Part shown: positions 14,365-24,225 of the stretch, in pieces
Layout of the letters: every line of letters begins with the position of its first letter
How positions within the stretch are numbered: the first letter of the stretch is position 1
Source: Thioclava nitratireducens
GTDB lineage: Bacteria > Pseudomonadota > Alphaproteobacteria > Rhodobacterales > Rhodobacteraceae
DNA: 64,000 bases
NCBI RefSeq assembly: GCF_001940525.2
Contig: NZ_CP019437.1
Coordinates: 1,648,501 to 1,712,500, forward strand
Direction of reading: 5' to 3'
Program-made: the position numbers and the translations under genes
Notes under the pieces: model-generated
What the model saw: the letters and a program-made list of their open reading frames with translations, nothing else
The model's database searches: none
What the model was told of the DNA's origin: nothing

Positions 14365-16178
14365 TGCGCACGCCCCTTCGCCCGCTCGCCCGTATCCTCG
14401 ACGCCCGCGAAAAAGGCGAGAACCCCGACGCGATCGAACGCGAGAACCGCCGTCTGCGCGGCGAGGCCACCCGTGACAAGGCGCGTCAAAGCGCCGAAGG
14501 CCGTCTGCTGGTCATGTCGGTGATCTTCCTCGCGGCCTTCCTGACGGTGGGACTGCGCATGGGCTCTTTCGCCGCCGCGCGCCCCGAAGAGCCGCAGACC
14601 GATTCCACGACCGAGCAGATTCACGCCCAACGCGCCGATATCGTCGACCGCAAGGGCAGGGTGCTCGCGACGAACCTGCTGACCCACTCGCTCTACGCGC
14701 AGCCGCCGATGATGATCGACCCGCTGGGCACGGTGGACAAGCTGGTGAAGATTTTCCCCGATCTCGACCGCGACCGGCTGAAGAAGGACTTCACCGGCCA
14801 TCGCAAGTTCGTCTGGATCAAGCGCCGCATCAGCCCGGAGCAGATGCAGGCTGTTCACGATATCGGCGATCCCGGCCTTCTGTTCGGCCCGCGGGAGATG
14901 CGGCTTTATCCCAACGGCCATCTCGCCTCGCATATTCTTGGCGGCGCGCGCTACGGCACAGAAGGCGTGAACTCCGCCGAGATTCTCGGCGTGGCAGGGA
15001 TCGAGAAGGAATATGACAGCTGGCTGCGCGATCCGGCCAATGGCGGGCAGCCGCTCAAGCTCTCGCTCGATCTGACCGTGCAATCGGCGCTAGAGGATGT
15101 GCTGTCGGGCGGCATGAAGCTGATGAACGCCAAGGGCGCGACCGCGGTACTGATGAAGGTCCACACCGGCGAGATCGTCGCGATGGCGAGCCTGCCCGAT
15201 TTCGACCCGAACGACCGCCCCGCGCCGCTTCTGAAGGGCGACCCCTCCGACAGCCCGCTGTTCAACCGCGCGGTTCAGGGGATGTACGAGCTCGGCTCCA
15301 CCTTCAAGATTTTCGCGGTGTCGCAGGCGATGCAGGATGGTCTGGTCACGCCCGAGACGATGATCGACACTAAGGGCCCACTGCGCTGGGGCAAGTTCCG
15401 AATCCACGATTTCCACAATTACGGCAAGCAGTTGTCGGTCACGGACGTGATCGTGCACAGCTCGAATATCGGCACCGCGCGGATCGTCCAGAAGATCGGC
15501 CCCGAGAAGCAGCGCGAGTTCCTCGGCAAGCTGGGCCTTCTGGAGCCTTCGCCGGTGGAACTGATCGAGGCGCCGACGGGCCGTCCGATCCTGCCGAAGA
15601 ACTGGTCGGAGCTGTCCGCGATGACCATCGGCTACGGTCACGGTCTCTCCGACAGCCCGCTGCAGCTTGCGACGGCCTATGCGACGATCGCCAATGACGG
15701 GCGGCGCGTGCTGCCGACGCTGATCGCCAATGGCGGCCCGCGCAAGCCGCACAAGCAGGAATTCGGCGCCCCGGAAGGCGCGCAGGTCGTGTCCCCGGAG
15801 GTCGCCCACAAGGCGCTGGCGATGATGCGCGCCGTTGTGACGCGCGGCACCGCAAGCTACGGCAATGTCGAGGGCTATCAGGTCGCGGGGAAGACCGGCA
15901 CCGCCGACAAGCCCGATCCGCAGGGCGGCTATTACGACAAGAAGGTGATCTCGACCTTCGCGGGCGTCTTCCCGGTGACCAATCCCGAATATGTGCTGGT
16001 TCTGACGCTGGACGAGCCGACGGATACCTCCGGCGACACGCCGCGCCGCACCGCAGGCTGGACCGCCGTACCGGTTGCGGCCGAGACGATCCGCCGTGTC
16101 GCGCCGCTTCTGGGCCTGCGCCCCGAACCGACGACACCCGACACGCTCGACGGCATCAGTCTGGTCAAGAAAGACTGA
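14364..16178 (+). CDS. ftsI: Peptidoglycan transpeptidase FtsI (penicillin-binding protein 3)
   Basis: This septal cell-wall cross-linking enzyme of 604 residues is anchored by one membrane segment near residues 48-70. An N-terminal non-catalytic domain ('RADIVDRKGRVLATNL') precedes the transpeptidase domain. The latter carries the SxxK motif S-T-F-K with nucleophile Ser312, the S-S-N motif at 366-368 and K-T-G at 510-512. These three motifs define a class B PBP. The long stretch before the membrane segment is Arg-rich and cytoplasmic. Its start overlaps the ftsL stop by one base (TGATG). Confidence 0.95.
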   Translation: MRTPLRPLARILDAREKGENPDAIERENRRLRGEATRDKARQSAEGRLLVMSVIFLAAFLTVGLRMGSFAAARPEEPQTDSTTEQIHAQRADIVDRKGRVLATNLLTHSLYAQPPMMIDPLGTVDKLVKIFPDLDRDRLKKDFTGHRKFVWIKRRISPEQMQAVHDIGDPGLLFGPREMRLYPNGHLASHILGGARYGTEGVNSAEILGVAGIEKEYDSWLRDPANGGQPLKLSLDLTVQSALEDVLSGGMKLMNAKGATAVLMKVHTGEIVAMASLPDFDPNDRPAPLLKGDPSDSPLFNRAVQGMYELGSTFKIFAVSQAMQDGLVTPETMIDTKGPLRWGKFRIHDFHNYGKQLSVTDVIVHSSNIGTARIVQKIGPEKQREFLGKLGLLEPSPVELIEAPTGRPILPKNWSELSAMTIGYGHGLSDSPLQLATAYATIANDGRRVLPTLIANGGPRKPHKQEFGAPEGAQVVSPEVAHKALAMMRAVVTRGTASYGNVEGYQVAGKTGTADKPDPQGGYYDKKVISTFAGVFPVTNPEYVLVLTLDEPTDTSGDTPRRTAGWTAVPVAAETIRRVAPLLGLRPEPTTPDTLDGISLVKKD

Positions 16179-16314
16179 CGTTTTCGGGGTCGGAAGGCGG
16201 GTGTCACGCCACGTGCATGAACCCGCGCATAGAGACAGGGGGCAGGGCCTGTCGCCTTGACCTCGCAGACGTGTCGCCGGATAAGTGCGGCGAGCTGAAT
16301 AAAGGACGGATACG

Positions 16315-17796
16315 ATGGCTGCGGGCACCAAAATGCTGAGCGAATTGGGGCTGACGCCGCTGCAGGGCGCAGACTGCGCGATCTCGGGACTGTCGGTCGA
16401 CAGTCGGCAGGTCAAACCGGGCCATCTTTTTGCGGCGCTGCCGGGCACGCAGATCCACGGGGCCGAGTTCATTCCTTACGCGTTGCGCATGGGCGCAGCC
16501 GCGGTGCTGACCGATCGCGCGGGCGAGCAAACCGCGCGCGAGGCGCTTGCGGGCACCGATACGGCCATTGTCGTCACGCAAGATCCGCGTCAGGCGCTCG
16601 CTTTCGCGGCAGCGCTGTGGTTCGAGCGCCAGCCCGAGACGATGATCGCGGTGACCGGCACCAACGGCAAGACTTCTGTCGCGACCTTTACCCGCCAGAT
16701 CTGGCAGTTGCTGGGATTCGAGGCCGCGAATATCGGCACGACAGGCGTCGAGGGCAGCTATGCCGCACCTTCGCCGCATACGACGCCCGAGCCGATCACC
16801 CTGCATCGCTTGCTCTCGGATATGGCTGCCGTCGGCGTGACCCATGCCGCGATGGAGGCCTCGTCGCACGGGCTCGCGCAGCGTCGGTTGGATGGTGTGA
16901 CGCTCTCGGCGGCCGCTTTCACCAACTTCTCGCAAGATCACCTCGATTACCACGCGAGCTTCGAGGAGTATTTCGCGGCCAAAGCTGGGCTCTTCACCCG
17001 GGTCCTGCCCGAAGACGGAGCGGCGGTGATCAATCTCGACGATCCCAAGGGGGAGGAACTCGCGCGCTATATCACTGCGCGCGGTCAGGAGCTGATCGGG
17101 ATCGGCCATACCGAACGCTGCGAGATGCAGATTCTCGGGCAGCGGTTCGATGCAACCGGTCAGGATGTGCGCTTCGCCTGGGAAGGCTGGACCCAGATGA
17201 CTCGCCTGCCGCTGATCGGCGGGTTCCAGGCGATGAATGTGCTTACCGGCGCGGCGCTCGCCATCGCGTGCGGCGCCGACCCCGAGGAGGTCTTCGCGAC
17301 ACTGCCGAAGCTCTCCACCGTGCGCGGGCGGATGCAACTGGCTGCCACCCGCGACAACGGCGCGACGGTCTTCGTCGATTACGCCCACACGCCGGATGCG
17401 GTGCAGACCGCGCTGAAGGCGCTGCGCCCGCATGTGATGGGCCGCCTGATCGCCATCGTCGGCGCAGGCGGGGATCGGGACGCGACGAAGCGCCCGCTGA
17501 TGGGCAAGGCCGCCGCCGAGAATGCCGACATTGTCATCGTGACCGACGACAATCCGCGCTCGGAAGATCCCGCAACGATCCGCGCTGCCGTGCTGGAAGG
17601 CGCGCCAAAGGCGCTCGAAGTGGGCGACCGGGCCGAGGCGATCCTGCGCGGCGTCGATCTGCTGCAGCCCGGCGATGCGCTGCTGGTAATGGGCAAGGGC
17701 CATGAGAGCGGACAGATCATCGGCTCGGACACCTACCCGTTCGACGACGCCGAGCAGGCCTCGGTCGCTGTTGCCGCGCTGGACGGGAAAATCTGA
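16315..17796 (+). CDS. murE: UDP-MurNAc-L-Ala-D-Glu:meso-diaminopimelate ligase
   Basis: This cytoplasmic Mur ligase adds the third amino acid to the peptidoglycan stem peptide. In 493 residues it shows the ATP-binding 'GTNGKTSV' with Lys119, 'MEASSHGLAQRRLDG', a carbamylated-lysine region, 'VDYAHTPDA' and the DNPR motif at 412-415. In MurE enzymes DNPR marks use of meso-diaminopimelate instead of lysine, as expected in a Gram-negative bacterium. It follows ftsI after 136 bases, so an internal promoter is possible, and it overlaps murF by one base. Confidence 0.95.
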   Translation: MAAGTKMLSELGLTPLQGADCAISGLSVDSRQVKPGHLFAALPGTQIHGAEFIPYALRMGAAAVLTDRAGEQTAREALAGTDTAIVVTQDPRQALAFAAALWFERQPETMIAVTGTNGKTSVATFTRQIWQLLGFEAANIGTTGVEGSYAAPSPHTTPEPITLHRLLSDMAAVGVTHAAMEASSHGLAQRRLDGVTLSAAAFTNFSQDHLDYHASFEEYFAAKAGLFTRVLPEDGAAVINLDDPKGEELARYITARGQELIGIGHTERCEMQILGQRFDATGQDVRFAWEGWTQMTRLPLIGGFQAMNVLTGAALAIACGADPEEVFATLPKLSTVRGRMQLAATRDNGATVFVDYAHTPDAVQTALKALRPHVMGRLIAIVGAGGDRDATKRPLMGKAAAENADIVIVTDDNPRSEDPATIRAAVLEGAPKALEVGDRAEAILRGVDLLQPGDALLVMGKGHESGQIIGSDTYPFDDAEQASVAVAALDGKI

Positions 17797-19244
17797 TGGC
17801 CGTTCTCTGGACCTCGAGCGACGCGGCTTCCGCCACCGATGGTGAGGCCACGCAGGCTTTCGCCGCGACCGGAATTTCCATCGACACCCGGACCATACAT
17901 CCGGGCGATCTTTTCGTCGCGCTCAAAGATGTGCGAGACGGCCATGACTTCGTGCGACAGGCGCTCGACAAAGGCGCGGCGGCGGCGATGGTCAGTCGCA
18001 TTCCCGTGGGCTGCTCGAAAGACGACCCGCTGCTGATCGTGGATGACGTCCTCGCGGGCCTAGAAGCATTGGGGCGGGCGGGGCGCGCAAGGGCGCGGGC
18101 CCGTGTGCTCGCCGTCACCGGCTCGGTCGGCAAGACGTCGAGCAAAGAGATGCTGCGCGCTGTCCTCTCCGCTCAAGGCAAGGTTCACGCGGCCGAGGCG
18201 AGCTTCAACAATCACTGGGGCGTCCCGATCACGCTGGCGCGCCTGCCGCAGGATGCCGATTTCGCCGTGATCGAGATCGGGATGAGCAATCCGGGCGAGA
18301 TCGCGCCGCTGGCGAAACTGGCGCAGCCCCATGCCGCGATGATAACGACCGTCGCGCCCGCGCATCTCGCGGCCTTCGAGAGTATCGAAGGCATCGCGCA
18401 TGAGAAGGCGTCGATCTTCCAGGGCCTCGTCGAGGGCGGCACCGCGATCGTGCCGACCGGGCTGGAGACCTCCGACATCCTGCGCGAGGCCGCCCAGCAG
18501 GCAGGAACAATGGTCACCTTCGGCCCCGAGCCGGGCTCGGACTACCGTCTTGTCGAGGCCCGCATCTCGGGCGACGCAACCGTCGTTCAGGCGGACCACC
18601 ATGGCACGTCGATCCTGTTCAAGGTGATGACCCCGGGGCGGCATTTCGCCGCCAACGCGCTCGGCGTGCTGGCCTTGGCCGAAGCCGCCGGTTGCGATCC
18701 GACCATTGCCGCGATGGATCTGGGCAACTGGCAGCCCCCCGCCGGGCGCGGTCAGCGCGAGCGGGTCTATATGGATGTGGTGGACGAGGCCGAGAGCTTC
18801 GACCTGTTCGACGACGCGTTCAACGCGAACCCCGCCTCGATGGCCGCAGCGCTCGAAGTTCTGGCAGGCGCCAAGCCACGCGACGGTGTTGGGCGCACCG
18901 CGAAAGGGCGCCGCATCGCGATCCTTGGCGACATGCTGGAGCTGGGCGAGGACGAAACGGCGCTGCACGCGGCCATCGCCGATCACCCGGCCATGGCGAA
19001 GGTCGACCTCGTGCATCTCGCGGGACCGCGCATGGCGGCGCTTCGCGAAGCCCTGCCGCGCACCAAGCGGGGAGAATGGTATGAAACGGCGGACAAGCTG
19101 GCAGAGCGTGCCCGCCACCTGATCGACCCCGGCGACGTGGTGCTGGTCAAAGGCTCGAAGGGCTCCAAGGTGAGCCTCGTCGTGAGCGTATTGAGAAAAC
19201 TCGGCCAGCCCGGAGCGGCCGAGGCCCATAAGGGAAAAGACTAA
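17796..19244 (+). CDS. murF: UDP-MurNAc-tripeptide:D-Ala-D-Ala ligase
   Basis: This 482-residue Mur ligase completes the UDP-MurNAc-pentapeptide. The P-loop '[14 protein letters not shown]' places the catalytic Lys at residue 113. It is followed by '[15 protein letters not shown]', '[11 protein letters not shown]' and the C-terminal domain with '[12 protein letters not shown]' and '[12 protein letters not shown]', all family signatures. It shares single-base overlaps with murE upstream and mraY downstream, so the three should be translated from one message. Confidence 0.95.
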   Translation: MAVLWTSSDAASATDGEATQAFAATGISIDTRTIHPGDLFVALKDVRDGHDFVRQALDKGAAAAMVSRIPVGCSKDDPLLIVDDVLAGLEALGRAGRARARARVLAVTGSVGKTSSKEMLRAVLSAQGKVHAAEASFNNHWGVPITLARLPQDADFAVIEIGMSNPGEIAPLAKLAQPHAAMITTVAPAHLAAFESIEGIAHEKASIFQGLVEGGTAIVPTGLETSDILREAAQQAGTMVTFGPEPGSDYRLVEARISGDATVVQADHHGTSILFKVMTPGRHFAANALGVLALAEAAGCDPTIAAMDLGNWQPPAGRGQRERVYMDVVDEAESFDLFDDAFNANPASMAAALEVLAGAKPRDGVGRTAKGRRIAILGDMLELGEDETALHAAIADHPAMAKVDLVHLAGPRMAALREALPRTKRGEWYETADKLAERARHLIDPGDVVLVKGSKGSKVSLVVSVLRKLGQPGAAEAHKGKD

Positions 19245-20326
19245 TGTTGTATTGGCTGACCGACTTCTCCGATGGCGGGGGCGTCTTCAACCTGTTCCGC
19301 TACATCACCTTCCGTGCGGGGGCGGCGTTCTTCACGGCGCTGCTGGTGGGGTTCATTTTCGGACCCTGGCTGATCGGGATCCTGCGCCGCACTCAGGGCA
19401 AGGGGCAGCCGATCCGCGATGACGGGCCCGAGGGACATATCTCGAAGGCCGGGACGCCCACGATGGGCGGTATCCTGATCCTCACCGCGTTGTTGGTGTC
19501 GACGCTCCTCTGGGCGCGGCTCGACAACGGATATATCTGGGTCGTGCTGATGGTCACCTACGGCTACGCCGCAATCGGCTTCGCCGACGATTACGCCAAG
19601 GTTTCCAAGCAGAACACCAAAGGGGTCAGCAGCAAGGCGCGGCTCGCGCTCGGCTTCCTGCTCGCGCTTCTCGCGTCGCTCCTGACCTGGTATCTGCACC
19701 CGTCCGATCTGGAAGGGCGGCTGTCGATCCCGTTCTTCAAGGATCTGGTGCTGAACCTTGGCTATTTCTACATTCCCTTCGCGATGATCGTGATCGTGGG
19801 CGCGGCCAATGCGGTGAACCTGACCGACGGGCTCGACGGGCTCGCGATCATGCCGGTGATGATCGCCGCAGGTACGCTGGGCGCGATCGCCTATGTCGTG
19901 GGCCGCACCGACTTCACCGATTATCTCGGCGTGCAATTCGTGCCCGGCACCGGGGAACTGGTGATCTTCACCGCGGCGCTGATGGGGGGCGGTCTGGGCT
20001 TTCTGTGGTACAACGCGCCGCCGGCGGCGGTCTTCATGGGCGACACCGGCAGCCTCGCGCTTGGCGGCGCGATCGGCGCGATCGCGGTCTGCACCCAGCA
20101 CGAGATCGTCCTCGGCATCGTCGGCGGGCTCTTCGTGGTCGAGGCGCTCTCGGTGATCATCCAGGTCGCCTATTTCAAACGCACCGGCAAACGGGTCTTC
20201 CTGATGGCCCCGATCCACCACCATTTCGAAAAGAAGGGGTGGTCGGAGCCGCAGATCGTCATCCGTTTCTGGATCATCTCGCTGATCCTCGCGCTGATCG
20301 GTCTGGCGACACTGAAGATCCGCTGA
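19244..20326 (+). CDS. mraY: Phospho-MurNAc-pentapeptide translocase MraY
   Basis: This integral membrane enzyme moves phospho-MurNAc-pentapeptide to undecaprenyl phosphate, forming lipid I. The 360-residue protein has about ten membrane helices and the conserved cytoplasmic motifs 'GTPTMGG', 'FADDYAKV', '[10 protein letters not shown]', '[12 protein letters not shown]' and '[11 protein letters not shown]'. Aspartates in the second to fourth motifs coordinate Mg(II) and substrate. It is the last gene before an interruption of the cluster; murD follows about 1 kb later. Confidence 0.96.
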   Translation: MLYWLTDFSDGGGVFNLFRYITFRAGAAFFTALLVGFIFGPWLIGILRRTQGKGQPIRDDGPEGHISKAGTPTMGGILILTALLVSTLLWARLDNGYIWVVLMVTYGYAAIGFADDYAKVSKQNTKGVSSKARLALGFLLALLASLLTWYLHPSDLEGRLSIPFFKDLVLNLGYFYIPFAMIVIVGAANAVNLTDGLDGLAIMPVMIAAGTLGAIAYVVGRTDFTDYLGVQFVPGTGELVIFTAALMGGGLGFLWYNAPPAAVFMGDTGSLALGGAIGAIAVCTQHEIVLGIVGGLFVVEALSVIIQVAYFKRTGKRVFLMAPIHHHFEKKGWSEPQIVIRFWIISLILALIGLATLKIR

Positions 20327-20507
20327 CCCGCACATCTTTTTCCCCGGTCGCGCCCCGCGCGCGATCTCTTCCGGCGCGCTTTGGTTCCTCGAGGCGCGCC
20401 GTGGTTTTTCTCAAAATTATTTGAGCGAACCAGAGCGAAATTCGTTGGTTGTGTCCCCGAACCGCGACGCGAGATGTCGCAAAAGTTTTTTTAGCGAGGA
20501 GACCCCG

Positions 20508-21098
20508 ATGACCCGCAAGTTCAACATCATCCTTTCGACGACCGCTCTTGCCGCTACGCTCTCCCTCGGCGCCGTTGCCACCCACGCAAATGGCGTGACC
20601 CAGGGCAGCAACGCGGAGAACGGCCAGTACGGTCTCGTCGACTACAAGATGCAGGTCGTTCCGAACGATCAGACCTCCACAGGCAACCCGCCCGCCGTGA
20701 ACGTCACCACGGGCAGCGATGTCAACAACACCGCCGGTGTCGCCGGCAAGAAGGTCGGCGCCGCGACGACCGAACAGACCTCGAACGGTGGTGAATCGAT
20801 CCCGGCGCAGAACCAGCTGAAAAAGGACGCCGGCATCGTCGGTAACGAGGTTCAGGCAGGTGTGGACGATGCTGTCGTATCCTCGGACGGTGCTGCGGTC
20901 GGTACGATCACGAAGGTCATGAACATGGGCAAGACCGACCAGGTCTATGTCCGCACCGATGACACGCTCGACACGGCTGTCTCGATGTTCAAGATCACCG
21001 TTCCGGCGTCGGAAGTCGGCTCGGGGAAACTGACCCTCAACGCGAGCCTATCGGATATCCTGACGGAGCTCGAAAAGCAACAAGACCAGAAGTCGTAA
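20508..21098 (+). CDS. Secreted protein of unknown function, possibly PRC-barrel related
   Basis: This 196-residue protein has a clear Sec signal peptide (KF-rich start, hydrophobic residues 5-22, likely cut after 'THA'). The mature N-terminal half is rich in Asn, Thr, Gly and Val and low in complexity. The C-terminal part ('VSSDGAAVGTITKV', 'DTLDTAVSMFKITVPASEV', 'LTLNASLSDI') resembles the strand pattern of a PRC-barrel-like domain, which is only a suggestion. It interrupts the dcw cluster between mraY and murD, has its own GAGGAG site and ends in a strong terminator. A short hairpin, GCGAC/GTCGC (20464-20480), followed by a T run lies in its 5' flank and may end the mraY message. Confidence 0.75.
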   Translation: MTRKFNIILSTTALAATLSLGAVATHANGVTQGSNAENGQYGLVDYKMQVVPNDQTSTGNPPAVNVTTGSDVNNTAGVAGKKVGAATTEQTSNGGESIPAQNQLKKDAGIVGNEVQAGVDDAVVSSDGAAVGTITKVMNMGKTDQVYVRTDDTLDTAVSMFKITVPASEVGSGKLTLNASLSDILTELEKQQDQKS

Positions 21099-21127
21099 TC
21101 TAACGACCGGACCAAGAAGACCCTTTT

Positions 21128-21167
21128 CGGCGCGCACGGTTCCTCCCCCTCCGTGCGCGCCGTTTTT
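21128..21167 (+). terminator. Rho-independent terminator after the secreted-protein gene
   Basis: CGGCGCGCACGG (21128-21139) and its perfect 12-base complement (21151-21162) flank an 11-base loop and are followed by TTTTT. It separates the upstream cluster from murD, which therefore needs its own promoter. Confidence 0.92.
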
Positions 21168-21220
21168 GCGTGTCTTGCCCTCTCCGCGCCGTGTTCCCCC
21201 TTTCCCCTTCGTATCGGTTC

Positions 21221-21257
21221 AAATATCCCGGAGGTGCGGGGGCACGCCCCTGCGGCG
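21221..21257. repeat. Copy 3 of the dispersed intergenic element
   Basis: AAATATCCCGGAGG (21221-21234) is followed by a GC-rich GGGGGCACGCCCC stretch, the same two-part pattern as at 4034, 6638 and 53699. It lies between the terminator and murD. Confidence 0.5.
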
Positions 21258-21313
21258 CTGAGCGCGACAGGTCTGAAGGGCGGGGCATTCCCGCGAGGCG
21301 ACAGGAGACTTCC

Positions 21314-22711
21314 ATGATCCCGGTGCAGGGCTTTGACGGACAGAAGGTGGCGGTGCTCGGGCTCGGGCGTTCGGGTCTGGCGACGGCGGCGGCGCTGCGC
21401 GCAGGCGGGGCCGAGCCGCTCTGCTGGGATGACAGCCCCGAAGGCCGCGCGCGTGCCGAGGATGCAGGCTATAGCTGCCGCGACCTGACCCGCCACGGCG
21501 CTTTCGAGGGTGTCGCGGCGCTGATCGTCTCGCCAGGCATCCCGCATCTCTATCCCAAGCCGAACCAGGTGATCTCTGCGGCGATGGAGGCGGGCGTGCC
21601 CGTCGACAACGATATCGGCCTGTTCTTCGCCTCATGGGCCACCGACGATTTCATGCGCTACGATCAGGCACCGCGCACGATCTGCGTCACCGGCTCGAAC
21701 GGGAAATCCACGACGACGGCGCTGATCCACCACATTCTGGAAGAGGCCGGGCGCCCGACCCAGATGGCGGGCAATATCGGGCGCGGCGTGCTCGATCTGG
21801 AACCGGCCGAAAATGGCGAGGTCGTGGTGCTGGAGCTGTCCTCCTATCAGACAGATCTGGCGCGGGCTCTGACGCCCGACATCGCGGTCTTTACCAATCT
21901 CTCTCCCGACCACCTCGACCGCCACGCCGGCATGGGCGGCTATTTCGCGGCCAAGCGTCGTCTTTTCGCCGAAGGCGGCCCGGATCGCGCGGTGATCGGC
22001 GTAGACGAGCCCGAAGGCATCTATCTTGCCAATCAGATCATGATGGGCCGCAACGATGACCGCCTGATCCGCGTCTCCGCGTCGCGCAAGCTGGGCGACT
22101 GGGGCTGGTCGGTCTTCGCCCGCAAGGGGTTCCTCAGCGAATGGCGCAAGGGCAAGCAGGTAGCATCGATCGATCTGCGCGAGGTGACCGGGCTGCCTGG
22201 CGCGCATAACCACCAGAACGCCTGCGCCGCCTATGCCGCCGTGCGCGCGCTCGGGATTTCGCCGCGCGTCATCGAAGAGGCGTTTCATTCCTTCGCCGGA
22301 CTGCCGCATCGCAGCCAGACCGTCGCCGAAAAGGGCGGCGTGCGCTGGGTCAATGACTCCAAGGCCACCAATACCGACAGCGCTGCGAAAGCGTTGCAGG
22401 CCTTCCGGAATATCCGCTGGATTGCGGGTGGTCTGGGCAAGGAGGGCGGGGTGGCCTCGCTGTCCGAGCATCTCGGTGCGGTGAAGAAAGCCTATTTCAT
22501 CGGTCACTCGGCGCGCGATTTCGCGCTGGAACTGGCGGTCGAGCATGAGATTTGCGAGACGATGGAAGCCGCCGTCGCCGCCTGCGCCCGCGATGCCGAG
22601 GCTGGCGACACGGTCCTGCTGGCGCCCGCCGCGGCGAGCTTCGACCAATATCCGAATTTCGAGAAACGCGGCGATCATTTCGCGCAGCTCGTGGACGCAT
22701 TGCCCGGCTGA
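21314..22711 (+). CDS. murD: UDP-MurNAc-L-alanine:D-glutamate ligase
   Basis: This cytoplasmic Mur ligase adds the second amino acid of the stem peptide. The 465-residue protein has an N-terminal Rossmann-like nucleotide-sugar domain ('[17 protein letters not shown]'), the P-loop '[15 protein letters not shown]' with Lys131, '[10 protein letters not shown]', '[12 protein letters not shown]' and the C-terminal '[12 protein letters not shown]'. An AGGAGA site 6 bases before the ATG at 21314 sets the start over an upstream in-frame ATG. It is the last cell-wall gene here; the usual ftsW-murG-murC continuation is missing downstream. Confidence 0.95.
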   Translation: MIPVQGFDGQKVAVLGLGRSGLATAAALRAGGAEPLCWDDSPEGRARAEDAGYSCRDLTRHGAFEGVAALIVSPGIPHLYPKPNQVISAAMEAGVPVDNDIGLFFASWATDDFMRYDQAPRTICVTGSNGKSTTTALIHHILEEAGRPTQMAGNIGRGVLDLEPAENGEVVVLELSSYQTDLARALTPDIAVFTNLSPDHLDRHAGMGGYFAAKRRLFAEGGPDRAVIGVDEPEGIYLANQIMMGRNDDRLIRVSASRKLGDWGWSVFARKGFLSEWRKGKQVASIDLREVTGLPGAHNHQNACAAYAAVRALGISPRVIEEAFHSFAGLPHRSQTVAEKGGVRWVNDSKATNTDSAAKALQAFRNIRWIAGGLGKEGGVASLSEHLGAVKKAYFIGHSARDFALELAVEHEICETMEAAVAACARDAEAGDTVLLAPAAASFDQYPNFEKRGDHFAQLVDALPG

Positions 22712-23141
22712 GGCCGACCTTCGCAGAGCGGACCGTCCGCCCATCTCGCGACGCCGGGTGTCCCGCTTCGGGGCAGCCGTCGATTTTGGCGCTTTTGTCA
22801 CCGCATCGGCGCGCGGGCCGTAGCTCGAACGGCGCAGTAGCCTGAACGGCGTCATTCAGTGGCACGCGCCAAACCTCCGCAACAAGACGAGAATCGCGCC
22901 CAACCGACGAATCGCGGCATGGGCGTTGCCGCGCATTCGCGGGGGGCATCGGCGTGTCCGGGGTCCAGATTTCGGCACCGCTGCCAAAAAATACAACTTT
23001 GAGTTGTTATATTGCGACGCCGCGCCGATGTCTCCGCGTCGAAACCCTCGCAATCTGAATCTTGGCTGCCCGGCTCAACAGGGGACACGGGGCCAGATCT
23101 AAACGCCGGGGTGGGCCGGCATATCAAAACGGAGAAAGACC
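22712..23141. other. Intergenic region upstream of flp
   Basis: No gene is seen in these 430 bases. The last 160 bases turn A/T-rich and hold a palindrome and a TATATT hexamer, likely the flp promoter region. The rest holds nothing that I can name. Confidence 0.4.
22993..23013 (+). promoter_or_regulatory. Palindrome and -10-like hexamer upstream of flp
   Basis: ACAACT-TTG-AGTTGT (22993-23007) abuts TATATT (23008-23013), about 130 bases before flp. The inverted repeat next to a -10-like sequence suggests an operator; the regulator is unknown. No good -35 is present, so activation would be needed. Confidence 0.4.
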
Positions 23142-23330
23142 ATGAAACTGTTCAAACTCGCTTCGCTGCGCCGTCTGAAGAATGACGAAGAGGGCGTCAC
23201 CGTCGTCGAATATGGCATCGCACTGGCGGTTGCGCTCGGTGTTGCCGCGACTGCTTTCACGCCTCTCAGTACGGAGATTTTCAATACATTGAATGCGGCA
23301 AAAAATACTATGCCAACATCTACTCCGTAA
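23142..23330 (+). CDS. flp: Flp/Fap-type pilin subunit
   Basis: This is the major subunit of a Tad (tight adherence) type IVb pilus: a 62-residue prepilin with a short basic leader and a Flp processing site. Cleavage after Gly18 would leave Glu at +5 and Tyr at +6 ('G/VTVVEYG'), the Flp hallmark, followed by a hydrophobic helix. The prepilin peptidase is probably the one encoded about 9 kb downstream. A GGAGA site precedes the ATG. A 10-bp hairpin directly after the gene may keep its mRNA much more abundant than that of the assembly genes. Confidence 0.95.
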   Translation: MKLFKLASLRRLKNDEEGVTVVEYGIALAVALGVAATAFTPLSTEIFNTLNAAKNTMPTSTP

Positions 23331-23346
23331 CCGAACACGAAATCAA

Positions 23347-23391
23347 AGCTGACCAGCTCGATTTGTGACTGGTCAGCTATTTCACTCTTTT
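23347..23391 (+). terminator. Attenuator/terminator hairpin between flp and cpaB
   Basis: AGCTGACCAG (23347-23356) pairs perfectly with CTGGTCAGCT (23369-23378) around a 12-base loop, followed by a U-rich ATTTCACTCTTTT. As cpaB starts 16 bases later, partial termination or 3'-end protection of a short flp message is likely. Confidence 0.72.
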
Positions 23392-23406
23392 GACATGGAG
23401 AGCGCC

Positions 23407-24213
23407 ATGCGTATCGCATCTTTGCTGACCTTCACCGCAGGACTCGCCGTGGCAGGTGGCTCGGCTTACCTGGCGCGCGATTTCTTCGAGGCGAAATACA
23501 AACGCGAAGTCGCCGCCGAGCGCGAAGGCCTCGTCGAGGTGCTCGCCGCAGCACAGAACATTCCCTTCGGTCAGACCATCGAGGCTCAGAAGCTGACCTC
23601 GATCTCCTGGCCGAAGGACGCGCTGCCGCCGGGTGTCTTCACCGATTACGCAGCCCTCTTGCCGAAATCGGGCGGAGAACCGCGCCGGGCCCGCGCCGCG
23701 ATCGCGCAGGGCGAGTTGATCCTCGCCTCCAAGGTCTCGAATTACGGCGAAAAGGTTACAATCGTCCAGACCCTCGGCCCGAACAGCCGCGCAATGGCGA
23801 TCGAAGTCAACGCTTCGAGCGGGGTGGGTGGTTTCGTGACGCCGGGCGACCGCGTCGACGTGATGATGACGCGCGGCAAGAACGAGAGCCTCAAGACCGT
23901 GACGATCTTGCAGGATGTCCGCGTCATCGGGGTCGATCAGGAAGCCGATGAGAAGGTGAAGACCCCCGGCGTGGCGCGTACAGTCACCGTCGAGGTTTCG
24001 CCCGAACAGGGCCAGCGCCTCGCACTCGCGCAGAAGGCGGGCACGCTGAGCCTGACGCTGCGCACGCTGGACGATGCCGAGAGCGATCCGCTGCCTTCGA
24101 TCGGTCTCGCGGACATTCTCAGCGAGCGCCCAAATAACAAGCTCGAACCGACGAGGATCCGCACCGTGATCGTCCGGCGCGGCACCGAAGTCACCGAAAC
24201 CGCGATCAAGTGA
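23407..24213 (+). CDS. cpaB: Flp pilus assembly protein CpaB (RcpC)
   Basis: This 268-residue periplasmic, membrane-anchored Tad component has an N-terminal membrane segment (residues 1-22) and a SAF domain around 40-105 ('VLAAAQNIPFGQTIEAQKL'). A second conserved region holds 'MAIEVNASSGVGGFVTPGDRVDVMMT' split over residues 128-155. In Tad systems CpaB stabilises or gates the outer-membrane secretin. ATGs 12 and 42 bases upstream are in frame, but a GGAGAGCG site directly precedes 23407. The genes normally next to it, cpaC (secretin) and cpaD, are absent here. Confidence 0.92.
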   Translation: MRIASLLTFTAGLAVAGGSAYLARDFFEAKYKREVAAEREGLVEVLAAAQNIPFGQTIEAQKLTSISWPKDALPPGVFTDYAALLPKSGGEPRRARAAIAQGELILASKVSNYGEKVTIVQTLGPNSRAMAIEVNASSGVGGFVTPGDRVDVMMTRGKNESLKTVTILQDVRVIGVDQEADEKVKTPGVARTVTVEVSPEQGQRLALAQKAGTLSLTLRTLDDAESDPLPSIGLADILSERPNNKLEPTRIRTVIVRRGTEVTETAIK

Positions 24214-24225
24214 GGCTCAGGGTCG

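Noticed and set aside
20464..20492. Strong terminator directly after mraY
   Set aside because: The stem is only 5 bp, and five bases separate it from the T run; kept as a possibility in the neighbouring entry only.
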